A stretch of DNA of 64,000 nucleotides from an uncultured Caldilineaceae bacterium (lineage in GTDB: Bacteria > Chloroflexota > Anaerolineae > Caldilineales > Caldilineaceae), in the NCBI GenBank assembly GCA_951812725.1, contig OX638330.1:930001-994000 (forward strand), written 5' to 3'. The notes under the pieces were generated by a model that did not search any database, was not told where the DNA came from, and worked only from the letters and a program-made list of their open reading frames with translations. Below, piece by piece: positions 49,471-59,512 of this stretch (position 1 is its first letter; every line of letters begins with the position of its first letter). A program made the position numbers and the translations under genes.

Positions 49471-50232
49471 ATGATGATGTCGACTCGAAAACAGGAGGAG
49501 CAGGCCAGTCCTCACGAGTTGCCGCCTACCGATGACGCGCAGTCCGAGGTCATCCCTGCGGAGAATTCGAGCCGACCAAACACTGCCGGGCTGTTCGCGC
49601 CAACCGGCGCCGACAGCCCGGCTGTTGGCCATGTGGCCCCCGAATCAAACGGCCTGTCCACGACAGCCTCCGTCATTTCGGCTTTCAAAGAAGTTGTTCA
49701 GATCATCCTTCCGGCCCTTTTCCTGGCGGCATTGATCCATCTCTTCCTGGCACAGGCGACCATTGTGCGAGGACAGAGTATGCAGCCTAATCTGCAGCCC
49801 GCGGAAAGGCTGATTATGGAAAAAGTAAGCTATTACTTCCATGATCCCCGCCACAACGAAATAGTTGTGTTGGACCTGCCCGAGTCTTCTGCGCTGATTA
49901 TCAAGCGCGTCGTTGGACTACCTGGCCAAACAGTCGAAATTCTGCAGGGCCAAATCCTTATTGACGGCCGTGAAATCTCTTCCTCATATGCCGGCTCGTC
50001 TCGCCGTCGCGCCCTCGCAGGCGCAATCGACGCAAAGACGCCCTCTGGCTACGGCGACGATGCAACCAGTCTCGCCCCCATTACTTTGGCAGACGATCTG
50101 TTTTTCGTTCTGGGCGATAACCGCGACAATAGCAATGACAGCCGCACTTTTGGCCCGGTCCACCGCGACATGATCAAGGGTCGGATCTGGGTGCGATACT
50201 GGCCGTTGACCAAATTTACAATTTTCAGATAA
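49471..50232 (+). CDS. lepB: Signal peptidase I
   Basis: This 253-residue protein has a polar N-terminal extension of about 65 residues and one membrane helix. The catalytic serine lies at about 103 (VRGQSMQPNL) and the catalytic lysine at about 145 (LIIKRVVGLPGQ). The C-terminal box GDNRDNSNDSRTFGPV is present. It removes signal peptides from exported proteins on the outer face of the membrane. The extension is cytosolic and of low complexity. The gene starts 46 bases after pnp, at the first of three in-frame ATG codons. Confidence 0.93.
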   Translation: MMMSTRKQEEQASPHELPPTDDAQSEVIPAENSSRPNTAGLFAPTGADSPAVGHVAPESNGLSTTASVISAFKEVVQIILPALFLAALIHLFLAQATIVRGQSMQPNLQPAERLIMEKVSYYFHDPRHNEIVVLDLPESSALIIKRVVGLPGQTVEILQGQILIDGREISSSYAGSSRRRALAGAIDAKTPSGYGDDATSLAPITLADDLFFVLGDNRDNSNDSRTFGPVHRDMIKGRIWVRYWPLTKFTIFR

Positions 50233-50290
50233 TCTGTGCCGCGACCTGGGTGATTTACCGCCCCGTTCGGAGACATAGGCGGATCGGAGG

Positions 50291-52123
50291 GTGTCCCCTC
50301 TCGCTTCCCTTACCACTATGAGTACCAAGAGTTGGAGTACAACCACTAAAATAGTTGTGTCGGCCAGCCTCGGCCTCCTGGCAGTGCTGCTCCTCTACGC
50401 GTTCCGGGTCATGATTCAGCCGACCATCATCGCGCTGCTGCTCACCTTTGTCCTCTATCAACCGGTCAGTTGGGTGCAACAGCGCACCGGTTGGAGCCGG
50501 GCTACCTCGATCGTTGCGGTCTATCTGCTGGTGATTAGCATCCTGATCGTAATGGTCGCAATCTTTGTGCCGCGCGTTGTCTCATCCTTCGAGTCACTGG
50601 TGATTCTGCTGGAAACGCTGGTAAACGACCTTCAGTCGGCCGCTCCGGGCCCGCTCCTTCCCATCTTCGGCACAAGCCTGAGCGTCAACAGTCTTCTGCA
50701 ACAATTGGGTACCGTCATCCAAAGCGTATTGTCGCAGGCCGGCGCCGGCGCCCTGGGCTTGGCCGCCACATTCACAACCGGCGTGTTGGCGACCCTTTAT
50801 GTGCTTGTTCTGGGCTTCTGGCTGCTGAAAGACATAATCAAGCTGCAGCGCATGGTGATGAACGCTCTGCCATCCGATTATCGGGATGATGTCCAGCGAC
50901 TTTCCCAGGAGTTGGGCGCCATCTGGATGGCCTTCCTGCGCGGTCAGCTGGTCTTGGGCCTCGTCATCGGCTCTATCACCTGGATCATCATGTCAATCGT
51001 CGGCCTGCCCAATGCGGCCGCTCTGGCCCTGCTCGCCGGCGTGCTCGAGTTTCTACCAACCGTCGGCCCCGGCATCAGCGGCGCAATTGGCACCTTCGTA
51101 GCACTTTTGCAGGGCTCGACCTGGCTACCCATCGGCCATTTTCCTTTCGCTATCATCGTCCTGATCTTCTACGTCTTCATTACACAGGTCGAAAGCGTTT
51201 ACCTCATCCCGCGTCTTGTCGGGCGCCGCGTGCGCCTGCATCCCGCCGTCACCTTCACCGGCATTATCAGCGCCGCACTTGTTTTCGGCGTGCTGGGCGT
51301 CCTCCTCATCACACCGACAATCGCCAGTGTCCGCGTACTTCTCATTTATGTCTTTCGAAAGCTGCGGGACCTGGAGCCTTTCGAATCCACGCAACGGCAA
51401 AACGAGATACAGATCCCTGGTCTTATCGGCGGCCACTGGATCGAAGGCGTTGTCTTTGATCTGGATGGGACGCTGACCCACCTGGACTGGTCCCTGGCAA
51501 GCGACTTGGCCCAACGCTTTGGCAGGCTGGAGCGAATCTGGCCCCTGGAAAAGCGTGAACTGTTTTTCCGCCGCTTTATGGCGTCAATGGAGGGCCCGTC
51601 CCTCGCCGTCATCAGCCTGCTTTCCTGGCTCAGGCTCCACGAGGATGCTCGCCGCCTTACCCGCCGGCTCCAGCGTGTACGTGCCTTCCCCTCCACCGAG
51701 ACCCAACAGCTGCGTGAAGGCGTGCCTGATCTGCTAATCGAGCTGCGGCAGCAGTACAAGGTGGCTCTGATCACGACACGCTCACGACAGGAACTCGATT
51801 CCTTTTTCCAGCGCGCCGACCTGCCCTCTGACCTGTTCGACGCCATCGTCACCCGCGACGACCTGCGCAAGCCCTCTCCTAACAGCGAGGGGCTGATGAA
51901 TGTGCTCGAGATTCTGAATCTGCCAGCCGAAGCTTGTCTGGTGGTCGGCGATACCGAACTGCAACTGCGCGTTGGAGAAGCAGTCGGCGCGGTGCAGGTG
52001 GGTCTCTTGTGCGGCATGGGAGCTACCCAAAACTTCAGTAGTGCAGACCTGATTCTGGACCTGCCGACAGACCTGTCAGCCTACCTGAATCGCCCCCAGG
52101 TCATGGCAAAGCTCTGGTCGTGA
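50291..52123 (+). CDS. AI-2E family transporter fused to HAD-superfamily hydrolase
   Basis: This is a 610-residue fusion. Residues about 15-365 form an eight-helix AI-2E (PerM/TqsA) membrane domain, with LALLAGVLEFLPTVGPGIS and LIPRLVGRRVRLHP as hallmarks. Residues about 385-610 form a HAD phosphatase domain with FDLDGTLT (the two aspartates), ALITTRSR, a lysine in RKPSPN, and VVGDTELQLRVGEA. All HAD motifs are present, so it should be active in the cytosol. No stop or frameshift separates the parts. The frame opens at GTG 50291, with ATG 50318 as an alternative; the Shine-Dalgarno spacing suits neither well. The substrate is unknown. Confidence 0.86.
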   Translation: MSPLASLTTMSTKSWSTTTKIVVSASLGLLAVLLLYAFRVMIQPTIIALLLTFVLYQPVSWVQQRTGWSRATSIVAVYLLVISILIVMVAIFVPRVVSSFESLVILLETLVNDLQSAAPGPLLPIFGTSLSVNSLLQQLGTVIQSVLSQAGAGALGLAATFTTGVLATLYVLVLGFWLLKDIIKLQRMVMNALPSDYRDDVQRLSQELGAIWMAFLRGQLVLGLVIGSITWIIMSIVGLPNAAALALLAGVLEFLPTVGPGISGAIGTFVALLQGSTWLPIGHFPFAIIVLIFYVFITQVESVYLIPRLVGRRVRLHPAVTFTGIISAALVFGVLGVLLITPTIASVRVLLIYVFRKLRDLEPFESTQRQNEIQIPGLIGGHWIEGVVFDLDGTLTHLDWSLASDLAQRFGRLERIWPLEKRELFFRRFMASMEGPSLAVISLLSWLRLHEDARRLTRRLQRVRAFPSTETQQLREGVPDLLIELRQQYKVALITTRSRQELDSFFQRADLPSDLFDAIVTRDDLRKPSPNSEGLMNVLEILNLPAEACLVVGDTELQLRVGEAVGAVQVGLLCGMGATQNFSSADLILDLPTDLSAYLNRPQVMAKLWS

Positions 52124-52265
52124 AGCCTCGGCGGCGAATTCGAAACACTTCCCCCCAGGAGGGTCTAAATAAGAAGACGCTCCCCTCGTATAGTAGATAA
52201 CTAAGCCAAACGCCTTATTATAGGGGAATCCAGCTCTCTCGAACGAGCTTCAAAGAAGAAGAAGA

Positions 52266-52760
52266 ATGTACATCAGATACTCGAAGGTTTTCCTTGTCTG
52301 GGCAATCGCTCTTCATTCCTCGATCGTTGTCTTCAACAACCTCTCCGACTATGACTCAAACTACTGGTTCGTCGTCCACGTCCTCAAAATGGATACGACC
52401 TTCCCCGATAACCTGGGGATGTGGCGAGCTATCGACGTTTCTGCACTGCATCACATTTTCTACTGGATCATTATTCTTACTGAAACGGCGATCGCGATTC
52501 TCTGTTGGTGGGGAGGAGTTCGACTATTCAAAACCAGAAACGAGATAGAACCGTTCAATAAGGCCAAAGGCGTCACAATTGCAGGCTTGACACTGGGAAT
52601 GGTCCTGTGGTTTACAGGATTTATCTCCATCGGCGGAGAGTGGTTCCTGATGTGGCAATCGGACGTGTGGGATGGACGGCAGGCCGCTTTCCGCCTCGTC
52701 GTCATTTTCGGAATCGTACTTCTCTACCTCGCTCTTCCTGACGAACCCCAGCAGTCCTGA
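52266..52760 (+). CDS. DUF2165-family small membrane protein
   Basis: This 164-residue protein has four hydrophobic helices. It shows the DUF2165 pattern VFLVWAIALHSSIVVFNNLSDYDSNYWFVVHVL, with an H-x-x-F/Y-x-x-I segment (HHIFYWIIILTETAIAIL) and GEWFLMWQSDVWDGRQAAF. The function of the family is not known. It stands alone, 142 bases after the fusion gene, and is convergent with comEC. AAGAAGAAG precedes its ATG. Confidence 0.82.
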   Translation: MYIRYSKVFLVWAIALHSSIVVFNNLSDYDSNYWFVVHVLKMDTTFPDNLGMWRAIDVSALHHIFYWIIILTETAIAILCWWGGVRLFKTRNEIEPFNKAKGVTIAGLTLGMVLWFTGFISIGGEWFLMWQSDVWDGRQAAFRLVVIFGIVLLYLALPDEPQQS

Positions 52761-52828
52761 CCAAAAAATTGGAGAAGGGCTGCAGCGAGCCCCTGCCTCT
52801 AAACAACCTCCTGCTTCCACTGATACTC

Positions 52829-55486
52829 TCATTTCCCAATTACACGCAGGGAACCGGCCTCCCCGTTCCTACCCGGTAACCCAGGTGCAACTCCCTTCTC
52901 TGTCCCAATCCACATCAGCTGCCCGTCACTGCGTATGTGGACGCGTCCTTCCCTGTCATTGCGCAGTACCAGCCGTCCGTCCAATATCTCCAACACCTCC
53001 GTGTCCGGGTGCCCGTACCTGTTCTTGGCGCCCACCTGAATGACCGCAACATTCGGGTTGACCGCCTCGACAAACGTCAGGCTGCTGCTGTGTCCGCTGC
53101 CGTGGTGCCCGACCTTGAGCACCTGCGCCGCTATCGGTTGCCTCTCGCGCAGCAGCCGCTCCTCGCTTGGTAGCCCGGCATCCCCTGTCAACAACACTGA
53201 AAAACTGCCGTAGACCAGCTTCAGCACCAATGAACGCTCGTTCTTGTCATTCTCGTCCAGTCCTTGCAACTCCTCTTCACGCGGCGGCCATAGCGCCCAC
53301 AGCGCTACCCCGTCACCAAGATCCAACCAGCCGCCTTGCTGCAGACCCACTACCGGCACTTTCTCCGCAGCCAAAGCAGCCAGCCACTCCCGCGAATCCT
53401 CGTGCGCGCGCACATTTTCACTGATGACAGCCTGGCCAACCCTGAATCGTCCGGGCAGTTCGACTTGGCCCCCAATGTGGTCCCAGTCGGGGTGGGTCAC
53501 GATCGCCTGATCGATCTGCCTGTCCCAGAATGGCATCACCGCGCCCAGTTCAGCGAACAGCTGCTGGCGGTCATCGCCGCCATCAATCAGCACCTGCCGC
53601 CCGCTCGGCGTCTGGATAAAAATGCCGTCCCCCTGGCCAACGTCCAGGAAATAGATATGAAGTTGGCCGTCCGGCTGTGTGAGAGCCAGCCACCACATCA
53701 GACCGGCGACCATCCCCGCGATACCAAACATCCAGCCGGGTACTGCCCCCGCTAGCTGCGCCAACGGCCGGCGTGCAGCTGTCTCACCATGTTTCGCCAT
53801 CGAAAACCGGACGGCCCTGTGCCCAAGACGGGTCAGAGCTTTCGCCAACGGCCTTCGCCAGTACAAACCCAGAATAGCGGCATAGGTTAGAGCCGTAAGA
53901 CCTCCCCCATACGCGTAGACTTCAACGCTGCCGCCCTTGAAAGACGCCATCCATTTCACGATCATCGTCGTCCACCATAAACTGGCGTAAGGTATCACCA
54001 TTAGGTACTGCGCAACCTGTTCCAGCCCGACAATTCCAACAACCAACCCCAGGCCCCCAACAATCATTATGAGTGGTTGCACTGGCGCGATTAGCACGTT
54101 TGCAAGCAGACTGGTCAGGCTGAGACGTCCAAAGTAAAGAACAATAAGTGGTAAGGTAGTTGCGCTGGCCGCGATCGTCAACAGCAGGCTATCCCGCAGC
54201 CAGTGTCCGACTGACCAGGGAATGAGAAAGTACCCTCGGGGATTATCCGGCTCAGTTCCCCCATGCCCTAAACCCTTCTTCATCTGGTGCCAAATCGAAG
54301 TAGAAATGTCCGTTAGAGCCGGACTGATCAGGACCAGTCCGACCGTGGCAGCGCTGCTTAGCTGAAACCCGACATCCCAGAGCATGTGAGGATTCCACAA
54401 CGTAATCCCCCAGCAGGCCGCGGCCAGGCTTGCCAGCGCCGTGCTCTGCCTTCCCAAAACCGAAGCCACTACAAACAGGCCGCCCATCAATGATGCCCGC
54501 AATACCGCGGCGTCACCACCCACCAGGACTGCATAAAATCCTAGGCCGGCCAGTGTCGGCCACAGCGCGCCGCGCCTTCCAAACAACCTGATACCCAGCG
54601 CCATCAACACGCCGGCCACCAGCGCTACGTTGCTGCCGCTGATCACTATCACATGGCTGGTGCCGGTGAGGTTGAACTGTTCGTACAACGTATCGGGAAT
54701 GCCGGCTTCAATGCCCAACAGCATTCCGTTTGCCAGCGCCGCATACGGTTCAGGCAGGAGGCGGTTGAGCAGCCTTTCGCCGCGCTCCCGCAGTTCGTAG
54801 ACGTGCTGCAGCAGGAACCCTCCCTGCACCATACCCGGCTGCGGCTCGACGCGCGCCCGCTGTATAAGGCTGTGAATCTGCTTGCGCGCCAGATAGGCCC
54901 GGTAGTCAAAGCCTTCAAAGACCGGCGGCTCCCTCAGCTCGCCGCTGACCCGCACACTTTCGCCGAAGCGATAGCGATTGCCGTCCACTGTATGAAGCCG
55001 CAATCGCCCACTTACCTTCTTTCTCTCGCCGTCAAGCTCCAGAGAGTCCACCTCAACATCCAGACGCCACTGGCCGTCTTTCAGGATTGGATAACTCGCA
55101 ACATAGCCGTCCAAAACTGCCCATGAGTTCTCCCTGCCCCCGGCGTCGCCGTTGTAATAGGCCAGGTCGGATGGCCCAAGACAGGGTTGGGGCGGCTGCG
55201 AACCCAGGCGCAGAATGCCGCACATTCCCGCCAGCGCTATCCCTCCAATCAGCCAGCCGGAGGGGGTCCCCCGCGGCGGATCAAAACCGGCCGCAGCCGG
55301 CCATCGCAGAGGCGCCGAGACTCTGACTTTGACCTTTGCGTCCATCCACAGAAATAAGGCAGTCAGAGCCAGCGCAGTAATCCAATAAAGGGCGCTGATT
55401 CCACAGCCAAACCAACCCTGTTGCCACAGAAAATGACCGGCGGTTACGCCCCCAAGATAGGTAATGGCAAGGTGAAGTAGTTTCAT
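52829..55486 (-). CDS. comEC: ComEC/Rec2 DNA-uptake channel protein
   Basis: This 885-residue protein has three parts. An N-terminal OB-like extracellular region (DUF4131, about 40-190) comes first. The competence membrane domain follows (about 225-560), starting with SHVIVISGSNVALVAGVL. The third part is a C-terminal metallo-beta-lactamase domain (about 620-865) with YFLDVGQGDGIFIQTPSGRQ, THPDWDHIGGQ and KVGHHGS. ComEC carries single-stranded DNA across the inner membrane in naturally competent bacteria. Zn-site residues in the nuclease domain are largely retained (HPDWDH). comEA is not adjacent. Alone it does not prove competence, but the gene appears intact. Confidence 0.93.
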   Translation of the reverse strand: MKLLHLAITYLGGVTAGHFLWQQGWFGCGISALYWITALALTALFLWMDAKVKVRVSAPLRWPAAAGFDPPRGTPSGWLIGGIALAGMCGILRLGSQPPQPCLGPSDLAYYNGDAGGRENSWAVLDGYVASYPILKDGQWRLDVEVDSLELDGERKKVSGRLRLHTVDGNRYRFGESVRVSGELREPPVFEGFDYRAYLARKQIHSLIQRARVEPQPGMVQGGFLLQHVYELRERGERLLNRLLPEPYAALANGMLLGIEAGIPDTLYEQFNLTGTSHVIVISGSNVALVAGVLMALGIRLFGRRGALWPTLAGLGFYAVLVGGDAAVLRASLMGGLFVVASVLGRQSTALASLAAACWGITLWNPHMLWDVGFQLSSAATVGLVLISPALTDISTSIWHQMKKGLGHGGTEPDNPRGYFLIPWSVGHWLRDSLLLTIAASATTLPLIVLYFGRLSLTSLLANVLIAPVQPLIMIVGGLGLVVGIVGLEQVAQYLMVIPYASLWWTTMIVKWMASFKGGSVEVYAYGGGLTALTYAAILGLYWRRPLAKALTRLGHRAVRFSMAKHGETAARRPLAQLAGAVPGWMFGIAGMVAGLMWWLALTQPDGQLHIYFLDVGQGDGIFIQTPSGRQVLIDGGDDRQQLFAELGAVMPFWDRQIDQAIVTHPDWDHIGGQVELPGRFRVGQAVISENVRAHEDSREWLAALAAEKVPVVGLQQGGWLDLGDGVALWALWPPREEELQGLDENDKNERSLVLKLVYGSFSVLLTGDAGLPSEERLLRERQPIAAQVLKVGHHGSGHSSSLTFVEAVNPNVAVIQVGAKNRYGHPDTEVLEILDGRLVLRNDREGRVHIRSDGQLMWIGTEKGVAPGLPGRNGEAGSLRVIGK

Positions 55487-55792
55487 CCGATCGGGCAGAC
55501 GTGAGAGGCAGAATAGTCTAAAGCGGCCAACAGTACAGCCGGTGCTATCATACTCTAAGTCGAAATAAACTTCGTTATTGCAAAAGCGCTCCCCGCAGAA
55601 CCCAATTTTCGAAACCGGCGCGTAACGAGAAAATCTGTGCAGCAGTTTTTCCTCTCGTCTGATCTTATGGTATAACTGAACCGATAAAGGCTCCTTGCAA
55701 TTTGCGCATTACCTTCGTAGCACAACGCGGATTTCAATATAAAATTTGCCCATATAGTTTCCATCACGCGAACCAATCGAGGAGGTAGTTCT
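55487..55792. other. Divergent intergenic region, comEC and molybdenum hydroxylase operon
   Basis: About 300 bases of lower GC content than its neighbours, with no supported gene. It must contain both promoters. AT-rich candidate -10 boxes (TATAAA near 55738, TATAGT near 55754) lie before the right-hand operon, but no well-spaced -35 box could be assigned. Confidence 0.45.
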
Positions 55793-56704
55793 TTGCAAGC
55801 ATTAGACTATGTAGCACCCAACAATGTGGACGAGGCAATCTCGGCACTAGCTGACGGTGGCGAGAGGGCCCGACCGCTGAGCGGCGGCACCGACCTGATC
55901 GCTCAGCTCCAGGAAGGACGCCTTGGACTTGACACAATCGTTGACCTTAAGCGGATTCCTGAACTGATGGCGATCTCGGTCAGCAGCGATAGCCTGACCA
56001 TCGGCGCTTCCGTATCCTGCCATACGATCAACGCCAACCAGTCCGTTCGCGATGCCTATCCAGCTCTGATCGATTCAACCCACCTGATCGGCGGCACGCA
56101 AATTCAAGGGCGCGCCAGCCTAGGCGGCAACCTGTGTAACTCTTCTCCGGCTGCCGATTCGATTCCTAATCTGATCGCCCATAACGTCACTTGTCATATT
56201 GCCGGCCCCAGCGGCCGCCGCTCAGTCGCAGTTGAGGACTTCTGCACCGCGCCGGGCCGCAATGTACTGGAAAACGGTGAGTTCCTGGTCGCGTTGGAAT
56301 TCCCCACGCCGCCCGCGAACTTCGGCGCAGCCTACCTGCGTTTCATTCCTCGCAACGAAATGGACATTGCAGTAGTCGGCGCCGGCGCCTCTGTTGTCCT
56401 GAGCGATGACAAGAATACAATCCAGTCTGGACGCGTCTCTCTGGGCGCTGTCGCCCCAACTCCCCTGCTCGTGCAGGAGGCAGGCGACGCGCTGGCCGGT
56501 CAACCCGTCTCGGAAGAGACCCTGGCCAGGGCCGCCGAACTGGCCAAAGACGCGGCGCGACCGATCAGCGACATGCGGGGAACGATCCCTCAGCGCAAAC
56601 ACCTGTCAGCTATCCTGACACAACGCGCTTTGCGAATCGCTATCGACCGGGCACGTGGTACCAAAACTGTTGACGAATTGGGGAGACTGAACGGACATGG
56701 CTAA
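55793..56704 (+). CDS. Xanthine dehydrogenase-type FAD-binding subunit
   Basis: This 303-residue protein has the FAD-binding PCMH fold: LSGGTDLIAQLQEG, IVDLKRIPEL, and the flavin segment ASLGGNLCNSSPAADSIP. A CO-dehydrogenase flavoprotein C-terminal domain follows, with MRGTIPQRK near the end. It passes electrons from the iron-sulfur subunit to an acceptor such as NAD+. TTG 55793 is taken as the start because GGAGG lies 7 bases upstream. Its end overlaps the next gene by 8 bases. Confidence 0.9.
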   Translation: MQALDYVAPNNVDEAISALADGGERARPLSGGTDLIAQLQEGRLGLDTIVDLKRIPELMAISVSSDSLTIGASVSCHTINANQSVRDAYPALIDSTHLIGGTQIQGRASLGGNLCNSSPAADSIPNLIAHNVTCHIAGPSGRRSVAVEDFCTAPGRNVLENGEFLVALEFPTPPANFGAAYLRFIPRNEMDIAVVGAGASVVLSDDKNTIQSGRVSLGAVAPTPLLVQEAGDALAGQPVSEETLARAAELAKDAARPISDMRGTIPQRKHLSAILTQRALRIAIDRARGTKTVDELGRLNGHG

Positions 56705-57170
56705 AAAGATCGCTGTAGAAACAACTCTGAATGGTGAAGAAACTGTCTTCCTTTGCGAACCTCGCCAGACTCTGCTCGAGGCGCTTAGGGACAATCTGGG
56801 ACTGATCGGAAGCAAAGAAGGCTGCGGCAATGGCAACTGTGGCGCCTGCAACGTGCTCCTGGACGGCGTTCTCGTCAACTCCTGCCTTGTGCTGGCGCCG
56901 GAGATTGAAGGCCGCTCGGTCGTGACGATCGAAGGCATCGCCGAAGACGGCCAGCTGCACCCCCTCCAGCAGAAATTCCTGGAGCATGCCTCTCTGCAAT
57001 GCGGCATCTGCACACCGGGATTCATCGTCTCGTCCAAAGCGCTTTTGGACGATAACCCTAGCCCCAGCGAGCACGATGTACGCCTCTGGCTGGCAGGAAA
57101 CCTCTGCCGTTGCACAGGCTATGACAAGATCGTGCGGGCAGTGTTGGACGTGGCCGAAGGTGACGCCTAA
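56697..57170 (+). CDS. Xanthine dehydrogenase-type [2Fe-2S] subunit
   Basis: This 157-residue protein has two 2Fe-2S clusters. The ferredoxin-like site is GCGNGNCGACNVLLDG, and the helical domain has CGICTPGFIVSSKALL and GNLCRCTGYDKIV. It relays electrons from the molybdenum site to FAD. Length and cysteine spacing are typical for the family. It lies between the FAD subunit (8-base overlap) and the molybdopterin subunit. Confidence 0.95.
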   Translation: MAKKIAVETTLNGEETVFLCEPRQTLLEALRDNLGLIGSKEGCGNGNCGACNVLLDGVLVNSCLVLAPEIEGRSVVTIEGIAEDGQLHPLQQKFLEHASLQCGICTPGFIVSSKALLDDNPSPSEHDVRLWLAGNLCRCTGYDKIVRAVLDVAEGDA

Positions 57171-57188
57171 CGCCGAGGAGAAAATACA

Positions 57189-59510
57189 ATGGCCGATACG
57201 AAACAGAATGGAACTGGTCAACCGGCCGCTAACGGCCAGAACGGTTACAAGGTTATCGGCACGCGTCCTGTCCGGCCGGACGGTGTTGACAAAGTAACCG
57301 GCCGCGCCGTCTATGCCGCCGATGTGCAGATGACCGGGCTGTTGCATGGATTCGTCCTGCGCAGCCCCCACGCCCACGCCCGCATTCGTTCCATCGACAC
57401 CAGCAAGGCCGAAGCCCTACCGGGCGTGCGCGCGGTCGTCACCGCTGACGACCTGCCTGTGGCCGAGGACAAAATCGAAGACCTGGGCGAAGGCGCCATC
57501 AATCTAAAATACCTGAGCGACAATGTTCTGGCCCAGGAAAAGGCGCTGTACCACGGCCACGCCGTGGCAGGCGTCGCCGCCGTCAACCCGCATATCGCCC
57601 GCGAAGCCGCCGAGTTGATCGAAGTCGATTACGAGGTGCTTCCCCCAGTTATGACCGTGGACGATGCCCTCGCTGAAGATGCGCCCATCCTGCTGGATAC
57701 ACTGCGCACAGATAAGATGGGCGAAATCGGCACCGAGCCGTCAAACCTGGCCTCCTTCTTCCGCCACCAGCGCGGCGACCTCGACGCTGGCTTTGCCGGC
57801 GCCCACCTGGTCGTGGATCGCACCTTCCGCACCGAAACCGTCCACCAGGGCTACATTGAACCCCATGCCGCAACTGCCCTGCATAGCGCTGACGGCCAAA
57901 TCACGATCTGGACAAGCACCCAAGGTTCGTTCGCCGTACGCGGCCAGGTCTGCGAAATCCTGAAGATTCCCGTCTCCCGCCTCAAAGTCGTGCCGACTGA
58001 AATCGGCGGCGGCTTCGGCGGCAAAATCAACGTCTACGTTGAACCGGTCGCTGTGGTCCTGTCCGAAAAAGCCGGCCATGAACCAGTCAAAATTGTTATG
58101 AGCCGCGCCGACGTTCTGGCTGCAACCGGGCCCACCTCCGGCTCAAATATCCGCGTCAAAATCGGCGTCGATGCTGATGGTAAGATCTCCGCCGCCTTGG
58201 CCGAACTCTACTACGAGGCCGGCGCCTATCCCGGCTCACCGGTCGGGGCCGCCGCCAACGTGAGCCTTGCCCCCTACGCCATCGACAACCTGCAGGTAGA
58301 TGGCTATGACATAATCGTCAACCGGCCCCGCAGCGCTGCCTACCGCGCGCCCGGCGGCACCAATGTAGCCTTTGCCGTCGAAAGCGTCGTCGATGAACTC
58401 GCCGAAAAGCTGGGCATGGACCCGGCCGAATTCCGTGTCCTCAACGGGGCAAAAGAGAACGACCGGCGCCCGGATGGCCTGCAGTACGCCCGCATCGGTC
58501 ATATCGAAACCGTCGAGGCGATTCGGGATTCCGAGCACTATCAGTCGCCGCTCGAAGGCAAATATCGCGGCCGCGGCATTGCATCTGGCTACTGGAACAA
58601 CTGGGGCGGCCAGTCCAGCGCCACCGCCGTGCTCAACCCTGACGGCACCGTAAATCTTAACGAGGCCTCCACCGATATCGGCGGTACAAGAGCCTCTATC
58701 GCCATGCAGTTGGCCGAGGCCATGGATATCGAGTACGAACAGGTCAAGGCCCGTGTCGTCGATACCGATACCGTCTCATATAATGACGTGACCGGCGGCA
58801 GCCGTACCACGTTCGCCACCGGCCTGGCCGCATACAACCTCGGCCAGCAGCTCAAAAAAGAGATGAAGCGTCGTTTGGCCGAACACTGGGATGTCGCCCC
58901 CGGCGATGTATGCTACGAAGACGGCGTATTCAGTGCCGGCGGCGAGAGCCTGCCCTTCGTTGATGCCGCTGGCATCGTCCAGCGCGATGAGCCCCTGATG
59001 GCCAGTTCCACCGTGCACCCGCAGGACTTCGGCCCTGGGTTCTCCACCCAATGCGTCGACATTGAAGTCGATGCGGAGACCGGCAAGATCACGATCCTTC
59101 GCTACACCATTGCCCAGGACGTGGGCAAGGCCATCCATCCTTCCTACGTCGAAGGGCAGTTGCAAGGCGGTGTCGCCCAGGGCATCGGCTGGGCCATCAA
59201 CGAAGAATACATTTATGACGACGAAGGCCATCTGCTCAACGCCAGCCTTCTGGACTACCGTATGCCCACCGCGCTGGACCTGCCCATGATCGAAACGATT
59301 CTGGTCGAGGTTCCCCATCCGGCTCACCCCTACGGTGTGCGCGGTGTCGGTGAGGTCAATATCGTGCCGCCTGCCGGCGCAGTCGCCAATGCCGTCTACC
59401 AGGCGACCGGCATCCGCATGGACAAGCTGCCCATCTCCCCGGCCAACCTGCTCGAAGCCATGTGGGCCAAAGAGGCCGAAAGTGCTGAACTGGTTCCAGG
59501 AGACGATTGA
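57189..59510 (+). CDS. Xanthine dehydrogenase-type molybdopterin-binding subunit
   Basis: This 773-residue catalytic subunit of a molybdenum hydroxylase has GRAVYAADVQMTGLLHGFVLRSPHAHARI near the N-terminus. GGGFGGK and RSAAYRAPGGTNVAFAVES are present, as is the conserved glutamate in VRGVGEVNIVPP that acts as base. The active-site loop AYRAPG is not the AYxCSFR signature of form I CO dehydrogenase. It is therefore more likely a purine, aldehyde or N-heterocycle hydroxylase; the substrate cannot be decided from sequence. GAGGAG precedes the ATG. The last gene of the operon, a MoaD-like protein, starts 2 bases after this one. Confidence 0.92.
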   Translation: MADTKQNGTGQPAANGQNGYKVIGTRPVRPDGVDKVTGRAVYAADVQMTGLLHGFVLRSPHAHARIRSIDTSKAEALPGVRAVVTADDLPVAEDKIEDLGEGAINLKYLSDNVLAQEKALYHGHAVAGVAAVNPHIAREAAELIEVDYEVLPPVMTVDDALAEDAPILLDTLRTDKMGEIGTEPSNLASFFRHQRGDLDAGFAGAHLVVDRTFRTETVHQGYIEPHAATALHSADGQITIWTSTQGSFAVRGQVCEILKIPVSRLKVVPTEIGGGFGGKINVYVEPVAVVLSEKAGHEPVKIVMSRADVLAATGPTSGSNIRVKIGVDADGKISAALAELYYEAGAYPGSPVGAAANVSLAPYAIDNLQVDGYDIIVNRPRSAAYRAPGGTNVAFAVESVVDELAEKLGMDPAEFRVLNGAKENDRRPDGLQYARIGHIETVEAIRDSEHYQSPLEGKYRGRGIASGYWNNWGGQSSATAVLNPDGTVNLNEASTDIGGTRASIAMQLAEAMDIEYEQVKARVVDTDTVSYNDVTGGSRTTFATGLAAYNLGQQLKKEMKRRLAEHWDVAPGDVCYEDGVFSAGGESLPFVDAAGIVQRDEPLMASSTVHPQDFGPGFSTQCVDIEVDAETGKITILRYTIAQDVGKAIHPSYVEGQLQGGVAQGIGWAINEEYIYDDEGHLLNASLLDYRMPTALDLPMIETILVEVPHPAHPYGVRGVGEVNIVPPAGAVANAVYQATGIRMDKLPISPANLLEAMWAKEAESAELVPGDD

Positions 59511-59512
59511 GC

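Noticed and set aside
52777..52792. Hairpin GGGCT/AGCCC between DUF2165 and comEC genes as a terminator
   Set aside because: The stem is only five bases and lacks a T-run on either strand.
57189..59510. Form I CO dehydrogenase (CoxL)
   Set aside because: The active-site loop reads AYRAPG, not AYxCSFR, so the enzyme is a xanthine-dehydrogenase-type hydroxylase and CO oxidation is not supported.
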